DNA from: Burkholderiales bacterium
GTDB lineage: Bacteria; Pseudomonadota; Gammaproteobacteria; Burkholderiales; Burkholderiaceae_C
Direction of reading: 5' to 3'
Assembly (NCBI GenBank): GCA_028864885.1
Contig: JAGWLR010000012.1
Coordinates: 1 to 52,641, forward strand
DNA length: 52,641 bases
Shown here in pieces: positions 17,038 through 28,138 of this stretch; positions within the stretch are counted from its first letter, which is position 1; each line of letters starts with the position of its first letter. The notes under the pieces are model-generated. The model saw only the letters and a program-made list of their open reading frames with translations, did no database searches and had not been told where the DNA came from. The translations under genes were made by a program, and so were the position numbers.

Positions 17038-17973
17038 ATGGCCTCTCCGTGTTGCCTTCTTCGTGTTTCTTTCAGCTGCGTTGCGGTGTTTGCTATGTCT
17101 GCCTGTGGTGGTGGAGGCAGCAACAGCTCAAACGCCTCTGCTACGGCTCAGTCTGCCGACGGGAGAGTGGCATTTGCCTGGAGTTTTGAAAGCGCCGATG
17201 GCAGTACCGATGGCGCGTTCGTCCGACAGTTTTTCCCCACCAAAAATGGCGCGCCCTGGACAGACGGCGCCATCACCACGTGCAGCCGGGATGCGGCTGG
17301 ATGCAGTGTGACCCCTGTGGCGGATGCTCACACCGGGTGGGGGCTGCAGTTCAATCCAACTGCGAATGCCAGTTTTGCCTGGATTGCCGGCGGGACGTCG
17401 GTAAGCCTATGCTCGGGCGCCTTGCTGGATTTTGGTGATCCTTATGGCGATCTGAACTACCAAATGACGGTGGCTATGTGGATCAAACCCAACAAAGTCG
17501 AGTCTCATAAGACGTATCACCTATTTGGCACTGGTGACCCGATTGAACAGGGTTTGAAGTCTGCGTCTTTTCACATACGCATGGTCAACGGGCAAATCGT
17601 TTTGTCTCTGTACCCCGGTATGGGATATTCGCACGATCCTGATTTGACGATCACGTCGACGACAAATTTTTTGACTTTGCCAACTGCCACGAATTGGCAT
17701 CACATTGCCGTCACCTACAACAATTTGGATACGAAGTTGTACGTTGATGGAAAACTTGAAGCGGGGAAGACCCGTAACTCAGATCGTAAAGCACTCTGCG
17801 CCGTTCACCGCCCCTATTACCTGGGCGGCTTGTCGACACTGACGCCCATCCAGGGCGTCACGGAATCATGGTCGTATATTTTCCCTGGCGCGATTGACGA
17901 GTTGGTCTTCAGCAACCGAGCTTATTCCGATAGCGAGATCGCGGCCCTGGCGGCCACAGGCGCGGTCAAATAA
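17038..17973 (+). CDS. LamG/concanavalin A-like lectin-fold lipoprotein
   Basis: A 311-residue predicted lipoprotein. The N-terminal hydrophobic stretch ends in a lipobox-like AMSACGGGG with C23, followed by a Gly/Ser/Asn-rich linker. The rest resembles a LamG-type jelly-roll: MTVAMWIKPNKVESHKTYHL, then NWHHIAVTYNNLDTKLYVDG (the hallmark W.H.A...D...LYVDG strand pair), and PGAIDELVFSNRAYSDSEIA near the end. Such domains bind sugars or surface polymers; no ligand can be named. The signal peptide is unusual in having few positive charges at its start, so the exact start is not certain. Parts of the gene are noticeably more AT-rich than its neighbours. It overlaps the convergent LpxO-like gene by 8 bp. 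Confidence 0.75.
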   Translation: MASPCCLLRVSFSCVAVFAMSACGGGGSNSSNASATAQSADGRVAFAWSFESADGSTDGAFVRQFFPTKNGAPWTDGAITTCSRDAAGCSVTPVADAHTGWGLQFNPTANASFAWIAGGTSVSLCSGALLDFGDPYGDLNYQMTVAMWIKPNKVESHKTYHLFGTGDPIEQGLKSASFHIRMVNGQIVLSLYPGMGYSHDPDLTITSTTNFLTLPTATNWHHIAVTYNNLDTKLYVDGKLEAGKTRNSDRKALCAVHRPYYLGGLSTLTPIQGVTESWSYIFPGAIDELVFSNRAYSDSEIAALAATGAVK

Positions 17974-18895
17974 ACAGCCAGGCCAGCAGCCCGCCGATCA
18001 GCACCCACTTGCCCACGTAGTATGCGGTGCGGTTGGTTTGCTTGAGGGCCTTGGCTTTGAGCCGAACGGCATAAAAGTGGCCGAACATTTTGTTCAGCGC
18101 ACCAATGCGTTCGCCTTCCACATTTTGTGTGGCCGATGCCGTCATCACGAGGCGGGCAAAGATGCGGTTGATCCAGCGCACGATGGGGGTGTAAACGGGG
18201 CGCTCCACATCCGCAAACAGGATGATGCGGGGGTGCTGCGTGGCGTTTTCGGCATGGTGAATGTAGGTCTCGTCAAACATCACCACTTCGCCGTCCTTCC
18301 AGTGATAGCGTTGCCCGTCGACTTCGATGTAGCACGCAGGGCTGTTGGGGGTGATCAGCCCCAGGTGGTAGCGCAGCGATCCGGCGTACGGGTCCCGGTG
18401 ACGAACCAGGGTGGCGCCGGGTGGCAGTGAGGCGAACATCGCCGCCTTGATGCCCGGAATCTGATTCAGCAGTGCCACTGTTTTCGGGCACATCTGCTGG
18501 GCAGAGGGCATGTCGGTGCCATACCACTTCAGGTAAAAGCGCTTCCAGCCCGTGCGGAAAAACGAATTGAATCCGATGTCGTTGTAGCCGCTGGCCGCCT
18601 TGATGCGGCCATCGCCATCGAGGCTCAGCGCTTCTTCGCGGATTTCCTGCCAGTGGTCTTGCAGAACCTTGAGTTCGGGGAAATCTTTCGGGTTCAAGTA
18701 AGGTTGGCTGCCGACCCGGGAAAACAGCACCATCAATGAATTGAAGGGGGCAATCAACACGGTGAAGTCGGTCAGGGCGCGAACCCAGCCGAAACGAACC
18801 CGTCCACGCAGGTGGGCGTGCAGCGCCGAGGCGATGAAAATCAGCAAAACCCAGTGGCGGATTTCAAGGTGAGGAAGCGCGGGAATCCAGTTCAT
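17966..18895 (-). CDS. LpxO-like aspartyl/asparaginyl beta-hydroxylase
   Basis: A 309-residue Fe(II)/2-oxoglutarate dioxygenase-like protein. An N-terminal membrane segment (about residues 10-27) anchors it, and a second hydrophobic segment lies at the C-terminus (VGKWVLIGGLLAWLFI). The catalytic core has the HxD pair H166-R-D168 in ATLVRHRDPYAG, the family sequence RYHLGLITPN, and the distal His in DETYIHHAEN. This matches LpxO, which 2-hydroxylates a lipid A acyl chain, and related proteins. Lipid A modification is inferred from the membrane anchor and similarity; a protein hydroxylase is the alternative. The ATG at 18895 is preferred to 18931 because it begins directly before the anchor. 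It is divergent from alaS. Confidence 0.85.
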   Translation of the reverse strand: MNWIPALPHLEIRHWVLLIFIASALHAHLRGRVRFGWVRALTDFTVLIAPFNSLMVLFSRVGSQPYLNPKDFPELKVLQDHWQEIREEALSLDGDGRIKAASGYNDIGFNSFFRTGWKRFYLKWYGTDMPSAQQMCPKTVALLNQIPGIKAAMFASLPPGATLVRHRDPYAGSLRYHLGLITPNSPACYIEVDGQRYHWKDGEVVMFDETYIHHAENATQHPRIILFADVERPVYTPIVRWINRIFARLVMTASATQNVEGERIGALNKMFGHFYAVRLKAKALKQTNRTAYYVGKWVLIGGLLAWLFI

Positions 18896-18948
18896 GGCGG
18901 CGTCGCGATCGTGGCAACAATAAACCCTCAATCATAGAGCCCCAATCC

Positions 18949-18954
18949 TATAAT
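18949..18954 (+). promoter_or_regulatory. Candidate -10 box of the alaS promoter
   Basis: A perfect TATAAT lies 53 bp upstream of the alaS ATG in the 112-bp region divergent from the LpxO-like gene. The -35 region at 17 bp is poor, so the call rests on the -10 hexamer and position. Confidence 0.4.
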
Positions 18955-19007
18955 TGCAGGCTTCGCCCGTCGCGTTGTGCGCCGGGGACTCGATCCGGAA
19001 CCGATTC

Positions 19008-21635
<2,628 letters not shown>

Positions 21636-21657
21636 GCTGGTACTGAGCTCATACATA

Positions 21658-21678
21658 GGGCCCTGCGGGGCCCTTTTT
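21658..21678 (+). terminator. Rho-independent terminator after alaS
   Basis: A GGGCCC stem at 21658-21663 and 21668-21673 with a TGCG loop, followed directly by five T residues. It lies 22 bp after the alaS stop and separates alaS from the msh locus. Confidence 0.85.
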
Positions 21679-21700
21679 CATGGCGGATTCGGATCTCACA

Positions 21701-21739
21701 GCGTGAAGAAATAACGGTCGGAGACGTTTCACTTCACGC
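21701..21739. promoter_or_regulatory. Inverted repeat upstream of the MSHA operon
   Basis: GCGTGAAG at 21701-21708 and its exact reverse complement CTTCACGC at 21732-21739 flank 23 bp. They lie between the alaS terminator and mshI, 55 bp before the mshI start. This 116-bp interval must hold the promoter of the pilus operon. The repeat could be a regulator site or an RNA stem; a weak -10-like TAGACT follows at 21763-21768. Confidence 0.35.
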
Positions 21740-21794
21740 AATTGTCCTGGGGGCAAGGCTCCTAGACTGGGGTGAATTGTCTGGAGATCCGTCC

Positions 21795-22778
21795 ATGCCG
21801 CTTCGCTTTGCCTTCCCGCGATGGCCCGCAGCCCGAAAAAAGCGCGAGCCCAATCACCTGGGGGTGGTGCTCAGCCCTGGGCGCTTGGCTGTGGCCGTGG
21901 TTCGTGAGGGGGGGCAAGGCAAGCCGGTTTTGGTGGCCTATGACTCGTTTTCTGACGACCCGGATCTCGCCCAAGTTGGCAAATGGCTGAAGAAGGAGGG
22001 GCTCACGGTTGAGTCAGTCAACTTCTCCCTGCCCGGCGATGACTATCAGATGCTGTCCATGGATACCCCCATGGTTCCCGCGGCAGAGCGAGCCGACGCC
22101 ATGCGGTGGCGTGTGAAAGACATCATCGACTTCCCTGTGGAAGAGGCCTGTGTGGACTGCCTGGTGCTGCCGGCCCCAGATGGGTCGGGTGAGGGCAACC
22201 ATTCCTGGGCGGTGGTGGCCCGCCGGCAGCGCATTGCCGACTGGATGACGCGTTCGCGCAAGGCCAAGTTGGGGCTGTCTTCGATCGACATCCCAGAGTT
22301 GGCCCTTCGCAATCTGCTCGTGCTCGAACCCCAGAGCCAGGCCACGGCCTTGCTGCGCTTGAGTTCAACCGGCGGCGCACTGATTGTGGCGTGGAAGGGA
22401 GAGTTGTGTTCTTTCCGGCGCTTCAACGATTTGAACGTGGCGCACTTTGCTGCAGCCGATTTGATGACGCGCCAGTCTTTATTGGAACGTCTGGCCTTGG
22501 AGTTGCAGCGCACCGCCGATGCGTTCGAGCGTCAGTTCTACGGCACGTCAATTGAGCGGGTTTGGGTTGAGCAGTCGGTGCCTGAAATCGATCTGGTGCA
22601 GCAACTGGCCCCTCATGTGAGCATGAGATTGCATGCCTACGAAATGGGCGATTTCATGGAACTGGGTCACCGAGTGACCACGGGCATGAATCGAGCTAAG
22701 GCGCCTCGGGTGAGTCTGGTCGCCGTGGGGGCTGCATTGCGGCAGGTGATCGTGGCGCGTGACGGGGGGGCAGCATGA
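21795..22778 (+). CDS. mshI: MSHA biogenesis protein MshI (PilM-like)
   Basis: A 327-residue cytoplasmic actin-fold protein of the PilM/MshI type, expected to bind the PilN-like partner and help align the inner-membrane pilus assembly platform. The N-terminal region HLGVVLSPGRLAVAVVREG fits the first phosphate-binding strands of the family. MRWRVKDIIDFPVEEACVDC matches the characteristic W-x-x-x-D-x-x-x-x-P-x-E segment of MshI/PilM. The ATG at 21795 is preferred, with GGAG 10 nt upstream; a TTG at 21777 is in frame. It is first gene of the MSHA operon, and its stop overlaps the next start as ATGA. Confidence 0.85.
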   Translation: MPLRFAFPRWPAARKKREPNHLGVVLSPGRLAVAVVREGGQGKPVLVAYDSFSDDPDLAQVGKWLKKEGLTVESVNFSLPGDDYQMLSMDTPMVPAAERADAMRWRVKDIIDFPVEEACVDCLVLPAPDGSGEGNHSWAVVARRQRIADWMTRSRKAKLGLSSIDIPELALRNLLVLEPQSQATALLRLSSTGGALIVAWKGELCSFRRFNDLNVAHFAAADLMTRQSLLERLALELQRTADAFERQFYGTSIERVWVEQSVPEIDLVQQLAPHVSMRLHAYEMGDFMELGHRVTTGMNRAKAPRVSLVAVGAALRQVIVARDGGAA

Positions 22779-23392
22779 CGCAGCAGATCAATCTGCTAGA
22801 TGAAAGCCTGCTCCAGGGCCGAGATTGGGCTCATGGTGGCATGGTGCTGTCCGTGATCCTGGCCGCGTCGGTTGCCGCTGCCGCACATGGGGTTTACGAA
22901 AAATGGAAATGGCAGCAGGCCAGCCAGCAGGTCGCTGCGATCGAGGCTGACAAGGAAGCGCGTGCGCAGGCCTTGCAGCAGGTGGTCGATCAGATCGGCC
23001 AGCTGAAGGCACAGTTGGATGCCGATGAGCAGATGCGCAAGGCGGCTGCGGCCATGATCGACCCGCCGCAGCACAGTGTGGCGCGCTTCGAGCAGTTGGT
23101 GGGGGCTTTATCGAACAGCATGTGGATGCAGAGCGTTGAGTTCTCGGGCGCCAAGGGCGTTCACCTGGTTGTCAGTGGTCTGCATCAGGCTGACCTGGCT
23201 CGGTATGCGGATGGGCTCAGCGGCAGTGAGGCGTTTGCCGGGCTGCCCATCGAGATCCTCCAAGTCGAACGCAAAACCTTGTCAGCGCAGGATTCGGATG
23301 GGGCAGCCCCCGCCAAAGCACCGCCTGTGCCTTATTACGTATTCGAGTTGGCAGGTGTGGACGAGCTGACGCCGTTGGAGACGACACCATGA
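22775..23392 (+). CDS. PilN-like fimbrial assembly protein of the MSHA locus
   Basis: A 205-residue bitopic inner-membrane protein. The short cytoplasmic start MTQQINLLDESLL contains the INLL motif that PilN proteins use to dock onto PilM. Then come one membrane helix at about residues 24-40, a coiled-coil rich in Gln/Ala/Asp at about 45-100, and a small ferredoxin-like periplasmic domain. It begins by ATGA overlap with mshI and ends by ATGA overlap with mshJ. It corresponds to the second mshI-type gene (mshI2) of MSHA loci. Confidence 0.82.
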   Translation: MTQQINLLDESLLQGRDWAHGGMVLSVILAASVAAAAHGVYEKWKWQQASQQVAAIEADKEARAQALQQVVDQIGQLKAQLDADEQMRKAAAAMIDPPQHSVARFEQLVGALSNSMWMQSVEFSGAKGVHLVVSGLHQADLARYADGLSGSEAFAGLPIEILQVERKTLSAQDSDGAAPAKAPPVPYYVFELAGVDELTPLETTP

Positions 23393-24153
23393 CGCAAGGG
23401 TGGCTCGACAAGCTGAAAGGCCGCAACAGTCTGGCAGCACGGTTGCCAGTCAAGAAGTGGGTGACCAAGGTCAACGCCCTGCCGCAGCGCGACCGGATTG
23501 CGTTGCTGGCGGGGTCGTTGGCGTTGATCCTGGGGGTCGAGTTTCAGGTGATCATGCCTGTGCATGATCGTCGGGTGGCTTTGTTGCTGAGCCAGCCTGG
23601 ACTGGATCCGCTTGAGCAGCAAACCGCCGCACAGGAGTTGCAGCGCAAGCAAGACGAATTGGCCAAGCTTCAGCAGCAGGTCAGCCACCGCGCACCGATT
23701 CGCGACTACACGGTTCAAGGTGCCGCCCCTCGCGAGGTGTTTGCATCGCTGCGCAAAGCGATGGCCTTGCAAGAGGTTGAGGTGGTTTCGCTCAAGGCCC
23801 TGCCTGACGAGGCACCCGTGAAGCCACCGATGCCATCGAGCGCAGCCAGCGCTTCCGATGGCGATCAGGCTGCCGCGGCGGATCCCGCCGCCAGCGATGC
23901 CGGTGCGGCGGCTCCGGTGACGGCCATGCCGCCCAAGGCCAACGAAGCATCGGTATTTCGGCACCGTGCCGAGCTTCGCATTGCCGGCTCTTTGGATCAC
24001 ATCAACGCGGTGTTGAAACAGTTCGAGCAGAGCAATCAGCTCCTGAGGTTGGAGAAGGTCAAGATCACTCCGGCCGAGCAGGATCCCAAGAGCATCGAGG
24101 CGACTTTGTCGCTGGTGTTGATCAGTCAGGAGCAGCAATGGTTGGCCATGTGA
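23389..24153 (+). CDS. mshJ: MSHA biogenesis protein MshJ (PilO-like)
   Basis: A 254-residue bitopic protein. One membrane helix lies at about residues 38-54 (IALLAGSLALILGVEFQVIM), then a coiled-coil (PLEQQTAAQELQRKQDELAK), then a ferredoxin-like domain interrupted by a low-complexity Ala/Asp/Ser insert at about 147-180. It belongs with the PilM-PilN-PilO-type alignment subcomplex. Its length and place between the PilN-like gene and mshK match MshJ. It overlaps mshK by 16 bp. Confidence 0.8.
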   Translation: MTQGWLDKLKGRNSLAARLPVKKWVTKVNALPQRDRIALLAGSLALILGVEFQVIMPVHDRRVALLLSQPGLDPLEQQTAAQELQRKQDELAKLQQQVSHRAPIRDYTVQGAAPREVFASLRKAMALQEVEVVSLKALPDEAPVKPPMPSSAASASDGDQAAAADPAASDAGAAAPVTAMPPKANEASVFRHRAELRIAGSLDHINAVLKQFEQSNQLLRLEKVKITPAEQDPKSIEATLSLVLISQEQQWLAM

Positions 24154-24530
24154 AGCAATGGATGCTGTGTCTGGCTCTGGCCGGCTTGAGTCCTTGGAGT
24201 TGGGCCCTGGGGCCGACAGCCCCCTTTGTGGCCCCGACGCCCGGCCAGTTCGGTGCACTGGGCCAGTCGCTCGGTTCCACCGCTAGCGCCGCGCCAGCCA
24301 CCCAAGGCTTGTCGGGGGTACGACTGGGACGTCGTTCCGGCGCGGTGATTGATGGCCAGTGGGTGCGCAAAGGCCATTCGATTCGCGGCGCTCGGCTGGT
24401 GGATGTTCAACGCACCCGTGTGACCTTGCTGCACCCAGATGGGCGCAAGGAAGTCATTGAGATGTATCCGTCTTCGGGCGGACAAGCTGCTGCCAAGGCA
24501 TCGGCACCAACTGAGGCGATCAAACCATGA
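24138..24530 (+). CDS. mshK: MSHA biogenesis protein MshK (PilP-like)
   Basis: A 130-residue exported protein. It has a hydrophobic signal segment at about residues 8-24 and a Pro/Gly/Ala-rich linker. A small C-terminal domain follows, with GVRLGRRSGAVIDGQWVRKG and RVTLLHPDGRKEVIEMYP, typical of PilP/MshK/GspC-like secretin-docking modules. It likely links the PilN/PilO-like pair to the MshL secretin. An alternative ATG at residue 9 is possible. The stop overlaps mshL as ATGA. Confidence 0.75.
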   Translation: MVGHVKQWMLCLALAGLSPWSWALGPTAPFVAPTPGQFGALGQSLGSTASAAPATQGLSGVRLGRRSGAVIDGQWVRKGHSIRGARLVDVQRTRVTLLHPDGRKEVIEMYPSSGGQAAAKASAPTEAIKP

Positions 24531-26296
24531 AGCCCATGAGTATTTCATCCAAGCAGAGTCCCGCTCCGTGGGGCCTGAGCCTGATGACCGTTGCCGTTCT
24601 GTGGCTGGCTGGGTGCGCGAGCAAGCCACCCGCACCCACCGTGACGCAGAACATGATTGACGAGGCGGTCAGAGCAGCGGCCAATAATCGTCCAGTCGCC
24701 AAGACACCGGATAACGTGATGTCGGCCCTGGTGCCCTCGGCGACTGAGCGCCCCAAGGCGGTCAAGCGCGAAGCCCGATTTGATCTGGTGTTCAACAACG
24801 CCTCGATCAATCAGGTGTTCGAGGCGATCGCTGCGGGATCTCGCTATAGCTTTGTGGTGCAACCCGGTTTCACGAACACCGTGGCGGTCAACCTCAAGGA
24901 TGTGACGGCGCTTGAGGCGCTGGAGGTACTGCGTGAACTCTATGGGTTTGAATACCGGGTATCGGGCACCCGCGTGTTCGTTGAGCCGCCGACCCTACAA
25001 ACGCGCATCTATCAGGTTGGCTACCCCAGCTCCAAGAGGTCGGGGCGCAGCGATACCCGTGTCACATCCGGCTCGATCACCAATACCCAGAGCAATGCCA
25101 ATGGCACCGCAAACTCGGGTTCTGAATTGACCGAGGGCAGTCAGGTGTCCACGTCCATCGACACTGACTTTTGGAAAGAGTTGGATACCGCGCTCAAGGC
25201 CATCGTTGGCAATGCGGACGGTGCACAGGTCGTCCTGTCTCAAAGCACCGGCGTGGTGGTGGTGCGGGCCTTGCCGCGTCAGCAACGAGAGATCGAATCC
25301 TTCCTGAAATCATCGAAGCTCTCGATCGAGAGACAGGTGATGCTGGAGGCCAAGATTGTCGAAGTGACGCTCAACGACGGTTACCAATCAGGGATCAATT
25401 GGTCGCAGCTCAATGGCCAGGGCAACCATCGGATTTCGGTGGGGGCAGATCCCAGTCGGATCAACGTGCCGGGTAGCATCGGCCGTCAATATGGCATGCA
25501 GGATGGTTCCATCAAGACGATTGTGGACGCCTCGACCACACCCCCAACGGTTACCCCGACGACGATGGGTGACCTGATCGGAACGCCCCTGAGCAGCGCC
25601 ACCAACGGTGTGTTGGGTATGGCGTTCTCGACCGACAGCTTCTACGGCTTGTTGTCCTTCCTGGAAACCCAGGGCACGGTGCAAGTGCTGTCTTCGCCAC
25701 GCGTGGCCGCGATCAACAACCAGAAGGCGGTGCTGCGGGTTGGCACGGACGACTTCTTCGTGACGAACATCTCGACCACGACGACCACCAGCGCCTCTGG
25801 CACGGTGACCACACCTACGATCACGGCGCAGCCCTTCTTCTCTGGGATATCGCTCGACGTGACACCTCAGATCGATGCCGATGGCATGGTGACCATGCAC
25901 GTCAGACCATCTGTCAGCAATGTGTCAGAGCGTGCGCACGTGATCAATCTGGGTACCTTGGGTAACTTCAGCTTGCCCTTGGCATCCAGCAGCGTGAACG
26001 AAACCGACACGGTGGTGCGCGTGCAGGATGGCTACATCGTCGCCATCGGTGGCTTGATGCACCAGGAGCAGGACAACACCAAGAGTCAGGTGCCTTTCCT
26101 GGGCGATCTGCCGGTGGTGGGCAACCTGTTCAAGCAGAACAACCGGAGCATGAAGAAGAGTGAACTGGTCTTCCTCATCAAGCCCACCGTCATCAAGGAC
26201 GACACGGATTGGCGGCGCGACTTGGCCGAGATGTCTTCCCGGATGGACAGCATGAGTCTGCCGTCACACAGCGCTCGCGAGCGCGCTGGAGAGTGA
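24527..26296 (+). CDS. mshL: MSHA secretin MshL (outer-membrane pore)
   Basis: A 589-residue outer-membrane secretin through which the pilus emerges. The lipobox LAGC with C30 marks it as a lipoprotein. An STN-like N0 domain (FDLVFNNASINQVFEAIAAG) lies at about residues 85-150, followed by a Ser/Thr/Asn-rich segment and an N1-type domain. The secretin channel starts near QVMLEAKIVEVTLNDGYQSG and ends with the hallmark VPFLGDLPVVGNLFK near 525-540. No pilotin gene is visible. It is coupled to mshK by ATGA and followed by mshM after 3 bp. Confidence 0.93.
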   Translation: MKPMSISSKQSPAPWGLSLMTVAVLWLAGCASKPPAPTVTQNMIDEAVRAAANNRPVAKTPDNVMSALVPSATERPKAVKREARFDLVFNNASINQVFEAIAAGSRYSFVVQPGFTNTVAVNLKDVTALEALEVLRELYGFEYRVSGTRVFVEPPTLQTRIYQVGYPSSKRSGRSDTRVTSGSITNTQSNANGTANSGSELTEGSQVSTSIDTDFWKELDTALKAIVGNADGAQVVLSQSTGVVVVRALPRQQREIESFLKSSKLSIERQVMLEAKIVEVTLNDGYQSGINWSQLNGQGNHRISVGADPSRINVPGSIGRQYGMQDGSIKTIVDASTTPPTVTPTTMGDLIGTPLSSATNGVLGMAFSTDSFYGLLSFLETQGTVQVLSSPRVAAINNQKAVLRVGTDDFFVTNISTTTTTSASGTVTTPTITAQPFFSGISLDVTPQIDADGMVTMHVRPSVSNVSERAHVINLGTLGNFSLPLASSSVNETDTVVRVQDGYIVAIGGLMHQEQDNTKSQVPFLGDLPVVGNLFKQNNRSMKKSELVFLIKPTVIKDDTDWRRDLAEMSSRMDSMSLPSHSARERAGE

Positions 26297-26299
26297 CGC

Positions 26300-27151
26300 A
26301 TGTACTGCGCCCACTTTGGCTTGCGTGAATCGGCGTTCAATCTCACGCCGGACCCAGACTTTGTCTATGCCGATGCGCAGCACCAGGCCGCGCTCGATGC
26401 CTTGGTGACGGCGCTGGAGCACGGCGAAGGCTTCGTGAAGGTGACGGGCGAAGTGGGAACCGGCAAGACCATGTTGTGTCGTCGCTTGATGGGGTGTTTG
26501 CCCGCCAGTGTGGTCACGATTCACCTGATCAACCCCCGAGTCGACTCACGGGGGCTGTTGAAGGATCTGGCAATTGAATTGGGGCTGACGGTCGACGAAG
26601 GCGCCAATGAACAGGCCCTGCGACACCAGATCGAGGGGGCGTTGCAGCACCTCACTGGCTATGGGCATCGGATCGTGTGTTGCGTAGACGAGGCTCATGC
26701 CTTGCCCATCGAAAGCCTGGAAACCCTGCGTCTGCTGTCGAATCTTGAAACCCATAAACGCAAACTGATCCAGATCGCCTTTTTTGGTCAACCCGAGTTC
26801 GATGCCCTGTTGAGCACGCCACCGCTGCGCTCTCTGGCGAGCCGGGTAGGGGTCTCGGTTTCCCTGGGCGGCTTGCCCTATCCAGATTTTCGACGCTACC
26901 TCAAGCATCGGCTGGTGGTGGCGGGCTGGCAAGGGCCCAGGGTGTTCAGCGACGGGGCGGCACAACTGTTGTGGCGTGCCAGTGGCGGCGTGCCCCGTTT
27001 GGCCAATGTGCTGGCCCACCAGTGCCTGGTACGGGCCAGTGCTCATGGGGTTCATCACGTTTGTCTGAAGGATGCGCTGCAGGTTTGCCTGGCACGCTGG
27101 CGCGCATTCGGTTTGACCTCTCGAAGCCCAGCTGCCTGGGCGGCTTCCTGA
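26300..27151 (+). CDS. mshM: MSHA biogenesis AAA ATPase MshM (ExeA-like)
   Basis: A 283-residue ExeA/GspA-type AAA+ ATPase. It opens with the family signature YCAHFGLRESAFNLTPDPDF. Walker A is GEVGTGKT at residues 50-57, Walker B is IVCCVDEAHALP at about 126-137, and the sensor region NLETHKRKLIQIAFFGQPE follows. ExeA relatives help insert or assemble the secretin through the peptidoglycan, usually with a membrane partner. No C-terminal peptidoglycan-binding extension is present. The start has GGAGAG 8-13 nt upstream. Confidence 0.9.
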   Translation: MYCAHFGLRESAFNLTPDPDFVYADAQHQAALDALVTALEHGEGFVKVTGEVGTGKTMLCRRLMGCLPASVVTIHLINPRVDSRGLLKDLAIELGLTVDEGANEQALRHQIEGALQHLTGYGHRIVCCVDEAHALPIESLETLRLLSNLETHKRKLIQIAFFGQPEFDALLSTPPLRSLASRVGVSVSLGGLPYPDFRRYLKHRLVVAGWQGPRVFSDGAAQLLWRASGGVPRLANVLAHQCLVRASAHGVHHVCLKDALQVCLARWRAFGLTSRSPAAWAAS

Positions 27152-27165
27152 TCGGAAGGGGAATC

Positions 27166-28122
27166 ATGAAGACTGATCTTCCAAACCTGCCCATCAAACA
27201 GCTCGCCTGGCTGTCTGCCGCCTTGCTGACTGGGGGCGCTGTTGCCACCGTGGCCACCCTTCGTTGGATGTCAGTGTACGAGGCACCATCGCGCAACAGC
27301 ATCGTGGCCACGGCGACCTTGCCGATTCATGTCAAGCCTGCGCCTGCTGTCGTGCGTCCTCAACGTGTGGCCGATGCCCGGTCGATGGACCGGGGGTGGC
27401 AACTCGATTGGCATTTGTCCTTGTCGCGCTTGACTCCCCATTCGGACGAGCCGGCTGAAGTGATGGCCAAAGCACCTCCGGTCGTTCAAGATGCGCAGAC
27501 CACCACCGTGGCGCAGTTGAATGACCGCCAAGTCATTTTGATTGAAGCCCCAGCGGCCGGGCGGACACTGTCACCAGCCAAACAGGCAGTTGAATCCTAT
27601 CGACACGCTCTGGATCTGCAGGACCAAGGCCGTCAGGCCGCTGCGCTGGAGGCCGCTCTGGGCGCACTTCAGTTCGATCCGACGCATGTGCCGGCCAGAC
27701 GTCTGGCCGTGAGCCTGGCTTTGGACTTGGGGAACACCGCCCAAGCCGATCAGTTGATCGCCGCTGGGTTGAAAGTCGATCCCCAGGACCCTGAACTGCT
27801 TTACCTTCAAGCCAGATCTTTGGCCATGGGGGGCGCCAACGAGCAAGCACTTGCCGTGCTAGACACCCTGCCGCATCTGAGATCTGAAGCGCTGGGGCTG
27901 AAGGCCGGTGTGCTGGCCAAGCTGGGGCGCTTTGCACCCGCTGCGATGGCTTATGAGCAAGCTCTGAAGACGCACCCTGACAACGCCACCTGGTGGTTGG
28001 GCTTGGGTGTGGCCTGGCGTGCGCAAGGACAAGTGCAGGGGGCCAGACAGGCTTTCACCCGCGCCCATGCCTTGGGCCAATTGAGCCCTGATGTTCAGGC
28101 GTGGATTGAACAACAACTGTGA
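27166..28122 (+). CDS. mshN: MSHA biogenesis protein MshN (TPR protein)
   Basis: A 318-residue bitopic protein with one membrane helix near residues 13-27 (LAWLSAALLTGGAVATVATL), a periplasmic linker, and tetratricopeptide repeats in the second half (AVESYRHALDLQDQGRQAAA, then PTHVPARRLAVSLALDLGN, then KTHPDNATWWLGLGVAWRAQ). MshN is a poorly characterised scaffold in MSHA loci, perhaps the membrane partner of MshM. The ATG at 27166 follows GGAAGGGGA at 27153-27161 and lies 14 bp after mshM. Confidence 0.8.
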   Translation: MKTDLPNLPIKQLAWLSAALLTGGAVATVATLRWMSVYEAPSRNSIVATATLPIHVKPAPAVVRPQRVADARSMDRGWQLDWHLSLSRLTPHSDEPAEVMAKAPPVVQDAQTTTVAQLNDRQVILIEAPAAGRTLSPAKQAVESYRHALDLQDQGRQAAALEAALGALQFDPTHVPARRLAVSLALDLGNTAQADQLIAAGLKVDPQDPELLYLQARSLAMGGANEQALAVLDTLPHLRSEALGLKAGVLAKLGRFAPAAMAYEQALKTHPDNATWWLGLGVAWRAQGQVQGARQAFTRAHALGQLSPDVQAWIEQQL

Positions 28123-28138
28123 CAGGCCGGGAGCTGCT

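Noticed and set aside
21679-21794. c-di-GMP (GEMM) riboswitch before the MSHA operon
   Set aside because: Attractive because MshE binds c-di-GMP, but the conserved GEMM core sequences are not present.
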